Counted from the first letter of the stretch, positions 44,000-51,782 are shown. The stretch is 64,000 bases of DNA from Gammaproteobacteria bacterium HGW-Gammaproteobacteria-1 (GCA_002840095.1 PGZL01000012.1:1-64000); one strand, 5' to 3'. Notes: generated from the letters alone by a model not told the origin. Numbers and translations: made by a program.

Positions 44000-44482
44000 T
44001 CATTGGCGCCCCCGTAGGTTGTAAAGCATGCCTCCTGGCGGAGCGGCCTCGTCGGCGGCCCCCTCTCGAAGGGTTATATGGATAGCTTGCGTTCCGACAG
44101 ACTGCGTGTGTGCGCTGACCTTGGCGGACTTTGCGCTCAGATACTCGACGGTCAGTGAATTGGATGATGGCCAGCTAAGGTTTGCGCCATAGGCGTGTTG
44201 ATTTCGAGCAGCACCATATAGCGAAACTGCGGGCGAGCCTGAAGGTTGAGCCCCGTGTTCTACGACGTAGACTTCATACCCGAATGAAGTTGTAGCTCCG
44301 CCGTTGGTCTCGAAAAGTACGGCATCAACCTCTCCGGACGGCGACACGATACGAGCAACTTCGTCTTTGCTCGACTCACCAACCAGCCCGGAGAAAAACC
44401 AAGCCATCAGCAGCACTGCGCCGACTGCTAAGGACGCAAGGGCGCCAACAATCCAGAGAATCCATTTCAGCGATCGCGGCAT
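44000..44482 (-). CDS. Single-pass membrane protein, unknown function (probable cassette gene)
   Basis: The 160-residue protein has one N-terminal membrane helix (about 8-32) after a basic start (MPRSLKW). The extracytoplasmic domain contains GGATTSFGYEVYVVEHG, a motif reminiscent of small DUF-type proteins common in gene cassettes. ATG 44482 is preceded by GGAAG. Its stop lies seven bases from the best attC-like site. No enzymatic motif is visible. Confidence 0.7.
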   Translation of the reverse strand: MPRSLKWILWIVGALASLAVGAVLLMAWFFSGLVGESSKDEVARIVSPSGEVDAVLFETNGGATTSFGYEVYVVEHGAQPSGSPAVSLYGAARNQHAYGANLSWPSSNSLTVEYLSAKSAKVSAHTQSVGTQAIHITLREGAADEAAPPGGMLYNLRGRQ

Positions 44483-44516
44483 TAGCATGACTTCCAACCA
44501 ACCAATGAGTAAATAA

Positions 44517-44631
44517 AAGGGGACGGAGGAATTAAACTATAACCAACTACGACTGCTGGTCACTTTTTAATCCCTCCGTCCCCTTTTTCTCGACTGCTGG
44601 TCACTTTTTAATCCCTCCGTCCCCTTTTTCT
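44517..44631. repeat. GGGGACGGAGG repeat with perfect 41-bp tandem duplication
   Basis: An inverted end AAAGGGGACGGAGG (44517-44530) faces two identical 41-bp direct copies (44550-44590 and 44591-44631). Each copy ends TTTTTAATCCCTCCGTCCCC then TTTTT. The exact identity of the copies points to a recent slip or unequal exchange. Confidence 0.9.
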
Positions 44632-44673
44632 ACCCTTTTTCTAGGGCACGGGTAGGCAGGTAACTTGGCTTGG

Positions 44674-44703
44674 GGGAAGCTCTGAACAGGTTCAGAGCTT
44701 CCC
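44674..44703. terminator. Perfect 13-bp stem-loop
   Basis: GGGAAGCTCTGAA (44674-44686) and its exact complement (44691-44703) close a CAGG loop. It lies 3' of the minus-strand gene at 44756. No T-run follows on either strand, so a terminator role is uncertain. It may belong to a decayed attC or another repeat. Confidence 0.5.
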
Positions 44704-44755
44704 GGTGCGGGGATACTCGTGATGACCTTCTTGCAAGGTGTGGGCGATGGGATAT

Positions 44756-45034
44756 TCATTCTTCGCTCATCAATTCATGCATATGCTCAAGGCAAAGACA
44801 CTTGGCGTGTTCCAGGGTATCGACCAAAATACCTGAATGCTGCTCGCTCCAGAATGCCTCGCCCACGATATCCCAATCAGACGTGTCCCAGAAATCGGTA
44901 CGGACACGATAGATCCCATCCATGCCGATGGAGATAACGCACCGCAGCTGCTTAGAACGAGCGTATACCACCTCAACTACAGACTGACCGAGGATGGTTG
45001 GCACATGGGAAGTATCTGGCTTTGGAGCTTCCAT
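44756..45034 (-). CDS. Hypothetical protein (probable cassette gene)
   Basis: The 92-residue soluble protein starts MEAPKPDTSHVP. The body has a beta-rich pattern (IGMDGIYRVRTDFWDTSDWD) and a C-terminal helix with CLCLEHMHELMSEE. It lacks any signal peptide. The ATG at 45034 lies six bases after a core-like heptamer GTTAGAG (45041-45047 on the other strand), as in cassettes with a short leader. A longer frame would translate the attC-like site. No family is recognised. Confidence 0.6.
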   Translation of the reverse strand: MEAPKPDTSHVPTILGQSVVEVVYARSKQLRCVISIGMDGIYRVRTDFWDTSDWDIVGEAFWSEQHSGILVDTLEHAKCLCLEHMHELMSEE

Positions 45035-45040
45035 TGGGTG

Positions 45041-45115
45041 CTCTAACGTAAAGGTGAGGGGCGCTGAACTGAGGTGGCGCCGTTTGCGGAGCGTCTCTCT
45101 CGACCGCCATGCCAA
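45041..45115 (-). other. Candidate attC site (one end decayed)
   Basis: One core, CTCTAAC/GTTAGAG, is clear. The inner arms GAGGGGCGCT and AGCGTCTCTC pair with two mismatches, and CTCGACCG follows, as in the decayed site at 43306. The second core is not recognisable. Confidence 0.3.
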
Positions 45116-45130
45116 GCGCGTGCGAAGGCA

Positions 45131-45262
45131 TTACTCGTGTGCCGCACCTGAATCGAAGAGGCCCAAATCCACCGATCCAGCGGACGAAGGCGCCGTGGCC
45201 CTCAATACCCGGCCGAAGTTCGTCGTATCCAGGACGCTCATCTCCTTATCTCTCAAGCGCAT
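45131..45262 (-). CDS. Possible 43-residue cassette ORF
   Basis: The frame runs from ATG 45262 to TAA 45131 and encodes MRLRDKEMSVLDTTNFG onward to GAAHE. It begins inside the GTTATGC core of the attC-like site at 45259-45352 and ends just before the decayed site at 45041. A cassette ORF would occupy this position. There is no ribosome site before the first ATG, although AAGGAG adjoins an internal ATG. It may be a truncated gene or non-coding. Confidence 0.25.
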   Translation of the reverse strand: MRLRDKEMSVLDTTNFGRVLRATAPSSAGSVDLGLFDSGAAHE

Positions 45263-45352
45263 AACGCTGCAGATCGGGAGCCGTCAGGGTCAGAACACAG
45301 ATGTCGCTAATATTTGAGGAATCCATGTTCTGACCCCGGCTTCATGTTAGCC
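45259..45352 (-). other. Candidate attC site with palindrome in its loop
   Basis: Cores GCATAAC and GTTAGCC bound 94 bp. AGCCG/CGGCT form an inner stem. The centre is a separate palindrome with GGGTCAGAACA and TGTTCTGACCC arms. It lies 3' of the minus-strand gene at 45367. Confidence 0.4.
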
Positions 45353-45366
45353 ACAAACACTAAAAG

Positions 45367-45603
45367 CTATATAAAGGAACTAGTACAGGTAGTATCGACA
45401 GGAGACTTAACGTCAACCAATGAGTTAAACAAGCCAACATCTTTTTTGTCAGTGAACTTACCAGACCCCGTAGTAACCCAAGCAGTTTTTCGCCGCCATT
45501 GACACTGTTCAGATGTTGCAACATCTATGCGGATCTTTTTAGAATTTGTCCCATACCATGACGCAACCTTCTTCCATTTATTGGCCTTGAGTTGAATAGA
45601 CAT
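45367..45603 (-). CDS. Hypothetical small protein (probable cassette gene)
   Basis: The 78-residue basic protein starts MSIQLKANKWKKVASWYG and contains WRRKTAWVTTGSGKF. It ends with two cysteines close together (TTCTSSF). GAGGGAG lies eight bases before ATG 45603. The gene is AT-rich compared with the core genome. Attachment-like sites flank it on both sides (45259 and 45761). No similarity to a known family is apparent. Confidence 0.6.
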   Translation of the reverse strand: MSIQLKANKWKKVASWYGTNSKKIRIDVATSEQCQWRRKTAWVTTGSGKFTDKKDVGLFNSLVDVKSPVDTTCTSSFI

Positions 45604-45760
45604 ATCGATCTCCCTCTCTTGTTAACATCATGTTCAAATTTCCTACATACCTTCCATACATTTCTAGAGCATTAAATCTAAAATTTTGACATCTAGAAAT
45701 TTATTCATTTTTGAACCCACATCTCCAACGCCAGAAATCTTATGCTCCGATTAGTTAATC

Positions 45761-45838
45761 GTTTAACCAGCCCGCGCCGCTGCCGCTGTTTGAAACGGCG
45801 CAAGCGTTTCCGGTGTCGGGCTCAGCGACTGGTTAGCG
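45761..45838 (-). other. attC-like recombination site
   Basis: Cores GTTTAAC (perfect RYYYAAC) and GTTAGCG bound 78 bp. AACCAG/CTGGTT and CCCG/CGGG pair across the site, with a GCCG/CGGC inner hairpin. The stop codon TAA of the gene at 45833 falls inside the outer core, which is common in integron cassettes. Confidence 0.55.
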
Positions 45839-46150
45839 GCTTTTCTGTATCCAGTGCCACAGAGCGTATTTGAGCTCATCCTGATTCCAACCCGACTGAA
45901 GAATTTCGCCTTGTTCAGATACAGGCGAAAAGTTAAAACTTTCTTCCACATCTTCGTAGTACATAACTTCCGTTCCATTCTTCGCGACAACGAACACCTC
46001 TTCGGACTTTCTGCACCTTTGAATTGGCGCCTTATACGGCGCCACGCGAAAGCGCTCAAATATCTCCTTTTGTTCCTCGCTGAACCCAGTCAATTCTGCT
46101 TGGATAAGTCGTTCGAGCGAGGATTGTGAAATAGGATGCCACTCTTCCAT
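45833..46150 (-). CDS. Hypothetical protein (probable first visible cassette gene)
   Basis: The 105-residue acidic protein starts MEEWHPISQSSLERLIQ. It has a helical N-terminus, a central beta segment (VFVVAKNGTEVMYYEDVEE) and a helical C-terminus rich in tryptophan (DELKYALWHWIQ). A core-like GTTAGCG heptamer lies about 10 bp before ATG 46150, and the stop overlaps the attC-like site at 45761. No signal or membrane segment is present. The length and pattern suggest a small immunity-like or SMI1-like protein, but the evidence is too thin to name it. Confidence 0.65.
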   Translation of the reverse strand: MEEWHPISQSSLERLIQAELTGFSEEQKEIFERFRVAPYKAPIQRCRKSEEVFVVAKNGTEVMYYEDVEESFNFSPVSEQGEILQSGWNQDELKYALWHWIQKSR

Positions 46151-46458
46151 CTTCAGTACCGCTAACAGCTATTTCGGCTTACGCCGTCGTAATGGTAATA
46201 GTACCGCTGCGGCCTACCACATTTGTCACCGCATGGCCGAGAGTGATGTTTCTATCGATGAACCAGCAAGCTGCCGTCATGTCCTCGGTCCCGCCTCATC
46301 CATTAGTACGGATACTGCCAAAAGGACGGGCCGACTGTCTGTAGGTGGATGCCTACAGCCCGCCTCCCGATCTCCCCCACTGTCGTGGGGAGGAAATCCC
46401 CCTCCCCGCCCCTGGGCCACATACTCCCGGCGTGGGGACGGAGTTAGACGGAGAGAGG
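46151..46458. other. Intergenic boundary of the cassette-like region
   Basis: No gene is seen in these 308 bp. The left end (46152-46200) has a core-like CGCTAAC and short hairpins (CGGC-TTAC-GCCG) that may be a decayed attC or an attI remnant. The right part has TGTAGG/CCTACA (about 46340-46357) and CCCCAC-TGTC-GTGGGG (46375-46390) hairpins. The latter could end transcription of the sigma-54 activator gene. Confidence 0.4.
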
Positions 46459-47784
46459 CTATTTTTCGCGCAGTTCGCGCAGCTTGCGGTAGAGGGTGCG
46501 TTCGGAGAGGCCGAGCTGGTCGGCGAGGGCGCGCTTGTCGCCCTGGAAGCGGGCGAGCGCCCAGAGCAGATAGCGCTGTTCCACTTCTTCCAGAGGGATC
46601 ACTTCGCCGAACAGGGCGCCGCGCAGAGGGCGGGCTTCGCCGTCGAGGCAGCATTCGTCGGGCAGGTGCTCGGGCAGGATGACTTTGCCGTCGCAAAGCA
46701 GGGCGGCGCGTTCGAGGATGTTGCGCAGTTCGCGGATGTTGCCGGGAAAGCTGTAGGCGCGCAGGCAGGCCAGGGCCGCGTCGCTCAGGCGCAGGCGGCG
46801 TTCGCCCGAGACGCGTTGCAGCATGCTCTCGGCGAGGAGCGGCAGGTCTTCGCTGCGTTCGCGCAGTGCGGGCAGCAGCACGGGAAAGGCGTTGATGCGG
46901 TAATAGAGATCGCGGCGGAAGGTGCCGGCGTCGACCATGGCCTTGAGGTCGCGGTGGGTGGCGCAGACCAGGCGGAAGTCGGCCTTTTGCGGCTCGATGC
47001 CGCCGACGCGGCGGAAGGTGGCGCTTTCCAGCAGGCGCAGCAGCTTGACCTGTTGCGCCAGGGGGATCTCGCCGATTTCGTCGAGGAACAGGGTGCCGCC
47101 GCGCGCCGCTTCCACCAAGCCGAACTTGCGTGTCTGCGCGCCGGTGAACGAGCCCTTTTCATGGCCGAACAGCTCGCTTTCGAACAGGGTTTCGGTGAGG
47201 CCGGTGCAGTCCACCGGGACGAAGGGGCCGTTGCGGCGCAGACTGGCCTCGTGCACCGCCTGGGCGATGAGTTCCTTGCCGGTGCCCGACTCGCCCAGCA
47301 GCAGGACGGTGCTTTCGCTGGCGGCCACTCGCTGCACCAGCTCCAGCACCTTGTTGAAGGCAGGCGAGCGCCCTACCAGTCCGCCGGCCTTGGGAATGGG
47401 GCTGGCCAGCCGGCTGACGCGCATGCGCTCCAGCAGGAAGCGGATGTTGCCGGCGGCGTCGTGGACGGGGGTCATTTCCACATCCACGTGTTCCTCGCCG
47501 TTGGGGGTGTGATGCAGGTGCAGCACGCGCTGCGGCGAATTGCTTTCCAGTGCATTCCGGAGCGGGCAGTTTTCGCCGGCCTGGTCGCAGGGGATGGTGT
47601 AGTGGTGCGAGACCTCGTAGCAGAAACGCGTCTTGAGGGAGTTGCCGTCGCCGTAGGTGCGGCGGTAGGCGTGATTGGTGGCGAGGATGCGGTAGTCGGC
47701 CCCGAGCAGGGAGGCCGGCTCGGTGAATACGTCGATGAGCGACAACAACTCAACCGGGATATCGGGCAGGGCAGTATTGGGCAT
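46459..47784 (-). CDS. PAS sigma-54-dependent activator (bacterial enhancer-binding protein)
   Basis: The 441 residues hold a PAS domain (about 10-125), an AAA+ domain (about 135-370) and a Fis-type helix-turn-helix (about 400-438, [19 protein letters not shown]). Walker A is GESGTGKE. The sigma-54 contact loop reads GSFTGA instead of the usual GAFTGA. Walker B is LFLDEIGE. The PAS domain contains C55, H60/H61, C66 and C73, which could bind a metal, an Fe-S cluster or haem and so sense redox state. It is divergent from cydP-cydABX. A sigma-54 promoter and a palindrome lie in the shared intergenic region, so it most likely controls that operon. GGAGATTTCC precedes ATG 47784. Confidence 0.92.
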   Translation of the reverse strand: MPNTALPDIPVELLSLIDVFTEPASLLGADYRILATNHAYRRTYGDGNSLKTRFCYEVSHHYTIPCDQAGENCPLRNALESNSPQRVLHLHHTPNGEEHVDVEMTPVHDAAGNIRFLLERMRVSRLASPIPKAGGLVGRSPAFNKVLELVQRVAASESTVLLLGESGTGKELIAQAVHEASLRRNGPFVPVDCTGLTETLFESELFGHEKGSFTGAQTRKFGLVEAARGGTLFLDEIGEIPLAQQVKLLRLLESATFRRVGGIEPQKADFRLVCATHRDLKAMVDAGTFRRDLYYRINAFPVLLPALRERSEDLPLLAESMLQRVSGERRLRLSDAALACLRAYSFPGNIRELRNILERAALLCDGKVILPEHLPDECCLDGEARPLRGALFGEVIPLEEVEQRYLLWALARFQGDKRALADQLGLSERTLYRKLRELREK

Positions 47785-47847
47785 GGAAATCTCCGCCAGC
47801 TACGTCAATTGACCCGCTAAATATGCCATATACGACAGATATTCCCA

Positions 47848-47865
47848 TTGATTTAGCGCAATCAA
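47848..47865. promoter_or_regulatory. Candidate enhancer site, TTGATT-N6-AATCAA palindrome
   Basis: Six-base perfect arms flank TAGCGC. The centre is about 130 bp before the predicted cyd start, a normal distance for a sigma-54 activator site, and 72 bp from the activator ATG, so autoregulation is also possible. A second perfect palindrome, GTCAATTGAC, lies at 47804-47813. Confidence 0.5.
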
Positions 47866-47899
47866 AGGCAATTAATTCACATATTGTCAGTGTTGTTAT

Positions 47900-47913
47900 T
47901 TGAGTTATATCAA
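47900..47913 (+). promoter_or_regulatory. FNR/Anr-like box before cydP
   Basis: TTGAG-TTAT-ATCAA matches the TTGAT-N4-ATCAA consensus at nine of ten positions. A gene for an FNR-like regulator is in the window (56229). Confidence 0.65.
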
Positions 47914-47960
47914 TGAAATTCCGCGTATTCCGGTCGGTGTCGTCATTCATCCCCTGTCGG

Positions 47961-47976
47961 TGGCATGGCCGTTGCT
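47961..47976 (+). promoter_or_regulatory. Sigma-54 promoter of the cyd operon
   Basis: TGGCATG-N4-TTGCT matches the -24/-12 RpoN consensus, including the invariant GG and GC. Transcription would begin near 47987, about 35 bp before the cydP ATG. Confidence 0.75.
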
Positions 47977-48021
47977 CTGTTGTCTTCCTGCAATGTGACA
48001 CGAACCGGGGAGTGCCGGGCC

Positions 48022-48201
48022 ATGTTTTCCAATCCAATGGTACGCGAGATCGCCGTGGTCCTGGCGATCAAGCTGGTGTTCATCTACGCGCTGTGGTTTG
48101 CCTTCTTCCGCGGGGGAGAAACGCATATTCCGGTGGGGGAGGAACTCGGTTCCGCATTGCTGTTTTCCGGCGCGCCGGAACCGATGAGGCCTCAACCCTG
48201 A
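48022..48201 (+). CDS. cydP: Cytochrome bd small subunit/assembly protein CydP
   Basis: The 59-residue single-helix membrane protein contains [26 protein letters not shown], split here as the CydP signature [12 protein letters not shown] and the helix end LWFAFF. CydP proteins accompany bd-type oxidases in many gammaproteobacteria and beta relatives and are thought to be accessory subunits. ATG 48022 follows GGGGAG. Earlier in-frame codons cross the promoter and are excluded. It is the first gene of the cyd operon, 13 bp before cydA. Confidence 0.85.
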   Translation: MFSNPMVREIAVVLAIKLVFIYALWFAFFRGGETHIPVGEELGSALLFSGAPEPMRPQP

Positions 48202-48214
48202 AAGGAGATACGGC

Positions 48215-49828
48215 ATGATTGCTGACAGTGTCGTCGACCTGTCGCGGCTGCAATTCGCCGCCACCGCGATGTACCACTTTTTGTTCGTCCCCCTGACGCT
48301 GGGACTTGCCTGGCTGCTGGTGGTCATGGAGTCGGTCTATGTGATGACCGACAAGCCGATCTACCGCGACATGACCAAGTTCTGGGGCAAGCTGTTCGGC
48401 ATCAATTTCGCCCTCGGCGTCACCACCGGCATCACCATGGAATTTCAGTTCGGCACCAACTGGGCCTACTACTCCCACTATGTCGGCGACATCTTCGGCG
48501 CGCCGCTGGCCATCGAGGGTCTGATGGCCTTCTTCCTCGAATCCACCTTCATCGGCCTGTTCTTCTTCGGCTGGGATCGTCTCTCCAAGCGCCAGCACCT
48601 GCTGGTCACCTTCCTCACCGCCTTCGGCTCCAGCATGTCGGCCCTGTGGATCCTGGTGGCCAACGGCTGGATGCAGAACCCGGTGGGCGCCGATTTCAGT
48701 TACGAAACCATGCGCATGGAGATGACCTCCTTCGCCGAGCTGCTGCTCAATCCGGTGGCGCAGGTGAAGTTCGTGCACACGGTGTCCGCCGGCTACGTCA
48801 CCGGCGCCATGTTCGTGCTGGCCATCTCCGCCTGGTACATGCTGAAGGGGCGCGACCTGGAATTTGCCCGCCGTTCCTTCGCCATCGCCGCCGCCTTCGG
48901 CCTCGCCTCCTCCATCTCAGTGGTGATCCTGGGCGACGAGTCCGGCTACGAGCTGGGCGACGTGCAGAAGGTGAAGCTGGCCGCCATCGAAGCGGAATGG
49001 GAAACCCACCCGGCGCCCGCCGCCTTCACCCTGTTCGGCTTTCCCGATCAGGCAAATGAAACCACCCACGCCGCGGTAAAGATCCCCTGGGCCCTGGGCC
49101 TCATCGCCACCCGCTCCACCTCGGAGGAGGTGAAGGGCATCCGCGATCTCAAGGCGGATCATGAGGTGCGCATCCGCAACGGCATGGTGGCCTACGACCT
49201 GCTCACCAGGCTGCGTGCCGGCCAGACCGACGACGCCACCAAGGCGGCCTTCGAGGAGGTGAAAAAGGATCTCGGCTACGGCCTGCTGCTGAAGAAGTAC
49301 ACGGCGGCCGTGGTGGACGCCAGCGACGAGCAGATCCGCATGGCGGTGGACGACACCATTCCGCAGGTGGCGCCGTTGTTCTGGACCTTCCGCGTCATGG
49401 TGCTGCTCGGTTTCTGGTTCATCGTGCTGTTCAGCCTCGCCTTCTGGTACTGCGCCAAACGCACTGCCGGGCAGAAGCCCTGGCTGCTGCGGGCGGCGCT
49501 GTGGTCGCTGCCGCTGCCGTGGATCGCCAGCGAGGTCGGCTGGTTCGTCGCCGAATACGGCCGCCAGCCCTGGTCCATCGGCGAAGTCCTGCCCACGCGC
49601 CTGTCCACCTCGGTCCTGGGTCAGGGTGACCTGTGGTTCTCCCTCGCCGGCTTCATCGGCTTCTACACCCTGCTGCTGGTGGTGGAGATGTACCTGATGT
49701 TCAAGTACGCGCGCCTCGGCCCGTCCAGCCTCGGCACCGGGCGCTATCACCATGAAGATAACGGCCAGGATCCAACGCAGAGACGCAGAGGCGCGGAGAA
49801 CGCAGAGAAGGCACCTTCATTGGCTTGA
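48215..49828 (+). CDS. cydA: Cytochrome bd ubiquinol oxidase subunit I
   Basis: CydA carries the haems b558, b595 and d that reduce oxygen to water with quinol. The 537-residue membrane protein shows the ligand histidine in [10 protein letters not shown] (His21), the GRQPW block near residue 450 and the conserved [16 protein letters not shown]. The second ligand histidine is in [12 protein letters not shown] quinol-binding loop lies at about 250-385. The C-terminus is unusual: about the last 19 residues (from [14 protein letters not shown]) are encoded by a CGCAGAGA-type intergenic repeat that starts inside the gene. The natural end was probably near residue 518. AAAGGAG precedes ATG 48215. 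Confidence 0.97.
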   Translation: MIADSVVDLSRLQFAATAMYHFLFVPLTLGLAWLLVVMESVYVMTDKPIYRDMTKFWGKLFGINFALGVTTGITMEFQFGTNWAYYSHYVGDIFGAPLAIEGLMAFFLESTFIGLFFFGWDRLSKRQHLLVTFLTAFGSSMSALWILVANGWMQNPVGADFSYETMRMEMTSFAELLLNPVAQVKFVHTVSAGYVTGAMFVLAISAWYMLKGRDLEFARRSFAIAAAFGLASSISVVILGDESGYELGDVQKVKLAAIEAEWETHPAPAAFTLFGFPDQANETTHAAVKIPWALGLIATRSTSEEVKGIRDLKADHEVRIRNGMVAYDLLTRLRAGQTDDATKAAFEEVKKDLGYGLLLKKYTAAVVDASDEQIRMAVDDTIPQVAPLFWTFRVMVLLGFWFIVLFSLAFWYCAKRTAGQKPWLLRAALWSLPLPWIASEVGWFVAEYGRQPWSIGEVLPTRLSTSVLGQGDLWFSLAGFIGFYTLLLVVEMYLMFKYARLGPSSLGTGRYHHEDNGQDPTQRRRGAENAEKAPSLA

Positions 49829-49890
49829 TACCGCGGACGTGCAAGACATGGATTCCTCTGCGACCTCTGTGTCTCTGCGCCTCTGCGTTG
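49775..49890. repeat. 8-bp periodic inverted repeat overlapping the cydA 3' end
   Basis: Left half CGCAGAGACGCAGAGGCGCG (49775-49809 region), right half CTCTGCGNCCTCTGTG type (49855-49890). It overlaps about 55 bp of cydA. Its right end runs into the AAAGGGG ribosome site of cydB. Confidence 0.87.
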
Positions 49891-49905
49891 AAAGGGGTTC
49901 ATAAA

Positions 49906-51048
49906 ATGATCTTGGATTACGAAACATTGAAACTGGTTTGGTGGCTGCTGGTGGGTGTACTTCTCATCGGCTTCGCAGTCACCGATGGCTTCGACATGGG
50001 CGTGGGCGCACTGCTGCCCTTTCTCGGCAAGACCGACGAGGAGCGGCGCGTGATCATCAACACCGTCGGCCCGCACTGGGACGGCAACCAGGTGTGGTTC
50101 ATCACTGCCGGCGGCGCCATCTTCGCCGCCTGGCCGGCAGTGTACGCAGCGGCCTTCTCCGGCTTCTACATCGCCATGCTGCTGGTGCTGTTCGCGCTGT
50201 TCTTCCGCCCGGTGGGCTTCGACTACCGCAGCAAGGTGGCCGACCCGCGCTGGCGCAACACCTGGGACTGGGGCCTGTTCGTCGGCGGCGCGGTGCCGGC
50301 GCTGCTGTTCGGCGTCGCCTTCGGCAACGTGATCCTCGGCGTACCGTTCCAGCTCGATGAGTTCCTGCGTCCCAGCTACACCGGCAATTTCTTCGGCCTG
50401 CTGCGTCCCTTCGCCCTGCTGGCCGGCGTGGTGTCGCTGTCCATGCTGGTGATGCACGGCGCGGTGTGGTTGCAGATGCGCACCGCCGATCCCATCGAGT
50501 CCCGCGCCCGCCGTGCGGCGCAGCTCGCCGGTATCGTGATGATCGCCGCCTTCGCCGCTGCCGGACTGTGGCTCGCCGCCGGCGTGGACGGCTTCCGCAT
50601 CGTCACCATGCCGGCCACCGACGCCCTGCCCAACCCGCTGGCCAAGACGGTGGAGATCGTCTCCGGCGCCTGGCTGGAAAACTACGGCAGGTATCCCTGG
50701 ATGATGGCCGCGCCGGCCCTCGGCCTGGGCGGTGCGCTGCTCACCATCCTGCTGGTCACGGCGCGGCGTCCCGGCTTCGCCTTCGTCACCAGTTCGCTGG
50801 CCATGGCCGGCGTGATCCTCACCGCAGGCTTTTCCATGTTCCCGTTCGTGATGCCGTCCAACACCGTGCCCAATGCCTCGCTCACCGTGTGGGACGCGCC
50901 GTCCAGCCACCTGACACTGACGGTGATGTTCTGGGCCGCGATGATCTTCGTGCCGATCATCCTCGCCTATACGACGTGGACCTACAAATCCATGTGGGGC
51001 AAGTTGACGGTGGAATACGTCCGCGCGCACGACCACGAGGCGTATTGA
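49906..51048 (+). CDS. cydB: Cytochrome bd ubiquinol oxidase subunit II
   Basis: The 380-residue polytopic partner of CydA has the family start LVWWLLVGVLLIGFAVTDGFDMGVG, here recognised by the GFDMGVGALLPFLG motif at about residues 25-38. The loop GPHWDGNQVWFI follows, near residues 55-66. It stabilises the haem-bearing subunit in the inner membrane. ATG 49906 with AAAGGGG was chosen because the longer frame translates the preceding repeat. Length is normal for the family. Confidence 0.97.
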   Translation: MILDYETLKLVWWLLVGVLLIGFAVTDGFDMGVGALLPFLGKTDEERRVIINTVGPHWDGNQVWFITAGGAIFAAWPAVYAAAFSGFYIAMLLVLFALFFRPVGFDYRSKVADPRWRNTWDWGLFVGGAVPALLFGVAFGNVILGVPFQLDEFLRPSYTGNFFGLLRPFALLAGVVSLSMLVMHGAVWLQMRTADPIESRARRAAQLAGIVMIAAFAAAGLWLAAGVDGFRIVTMPATDALPNPLAKTVEIVSGAWLENYGRYPWMMAAPALGLGGALLTILLVTARRPGFAFVTSSLAMAGVILTAGFSMFPFVMPSNTVPNASLTVWDAPSSHLTLTVMFWAAMIFVPIILAYTTWTYKSMWGKLTVEYVRAHDHEAY

Positions 51049-51070
51049 GCGGCATGAACTACAAAACCTG

Positions 51071-51138
51071 CCGCGGAGACGCAGAGTCGCAGAGCAATGC
51101 GCACTTGTTCTTCTCTGCGACTCTGCGCCTCCGCAGCG
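51071..51138. repeat. 8-bp periodic inverted repeat between cydB and cydX
   Basis: CGCGGAGACGCAGAGTCGCAG on the left and CTCTGCGACTCTGCGCCTCC on the right enclose about 15 bp. It should form a strong hairpin between the two cistrons. Confidence 0.87.
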
Positions 51139-51168
51139 GATTAATGGCCTTTAGAAGGAGATACGACG

Positions 51169-51285
51169 ATGTGGTACTTCACCTGGATCTTGGGCGTGTT
51201 GCTGGCATGTGCCTTCGGCGTGATTAACGTGATGTGGCTGGAATCCGAAGCAGGCACGGAACAGCGCGACACGCCGCGCCCCTAG
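51169..51285 (+). CDS. cydX: Cytochrome bd small subunit CydX
   Basis: The 38-residue protein starts MWYFTWILGVLLACAFGVIN and continues VMWLES, the typical CydX helix with the N-terminal MWYF(A/T)WILG signature. CydX stabilises haem binding in the bd oxidase complex. AGAAGGAG lies eight bases before the ATG. It follows the repeat after cydB by 30 bp and is in the same transcription unit. Confidence 0.95.
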   Translation: MWYFTWILGVLLACAFGVINVMWLESEAGTEQRDTPRP

Positions 51286-51298
51286 GATCAACGGCACC

Positions 51299-51580
51299 GT
51301 GCACGTTCCCTACCCGCATCCCCTGCCGGCGCGACTGCTGTCCCTGACGCTGGCCGTGACACTGGCGATGTTGATCCTGATCTATCCCAGGGCCATCGCC
51401 GTGTCCATCGGCGACGTGCGTCACGGCTTGCTGACCTTGCTGATGTGGGGCATGGCGGCGGGGTTTGTACACGGTGTCGGCTTCGTGCCGCGGCTGTGGC
51501 CCTGGCGGCTGCTGTTCAACCCGCTGCTGGGCTGGCTGCTGATGGGCTACGGTACGTGGTGGATAGTGGTTAACGGCTGA
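51299..51580 (+). CDS. ybgE: Cyd-operon protein YbgE family
   Basis: The 93-residue membrane protein has about three helices. It has the YbgE-type RLLSLTLAVTLAMLILIYPRA followed by GMAAGFVHGVGFVPR and LLFNPLLGWLLMGYGTWW. The family is linked to bd oxidase operons, and its function is not established. It starts with GTG 51299, 13 bp after cydX, with AGGATC upstream. It is the last gene of the operon. Confidence 0.85.
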   Translation: MHVPYPHPLPARLLSLTLAVTLAMLILIYPRAIAVSIGDVRHGLLTLLMWGMAAGFVHGVGFVPRLWPWRLLFNPLLGWLLMGYGTWWIVVNG

Positions 51581-51677
51581 CTGCCGTTGGTCGCAGGGAC
51601 TGACGTAACCCGATGTGTGTCGCGGCGAAGATCAGGCTCCGCAGGCTCGTGCGTTCCGTGAGATGGATTGCGGTTGG

Positions 51678-51739
51678 GTAGGGTGTGCATTGCGCACCAT
51701 GCATGTAACAGACGATTTGGTGCGCGGTGCGCACCCTGC
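51678..51739. repeat. TGCGCAC palindromic element
   Basis: GTAGGGTGTGCATTGCGCAC (from 51678) and GGTGCGCGGTGCGCACCCTG (from 51719) are diverged arms of the element also seen at 5693, 29209 and 34825. Confidence 0.85.
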
Positions 51740-51782
51740 ATTGAACAGGTTCTCTCCCCTGGTGGGTCTACCGCCAACCCTT

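Noticed and set aside
46151-46458. attI site or integron integrase at the right edge of the cassette region
   Set aside because: No tyrosine-recombinase frame occurs, and only one weak core heptamer is seen, so an attI cannot be supported.
47900-47913. Binding site of a NorR-type nitric oxide regulator
   Set aside because: The activator next door lacks the NorR GAF domain and has PAS instead, and the site matches FNR half-sites rather than the NorR GT-N7-AC pattern.
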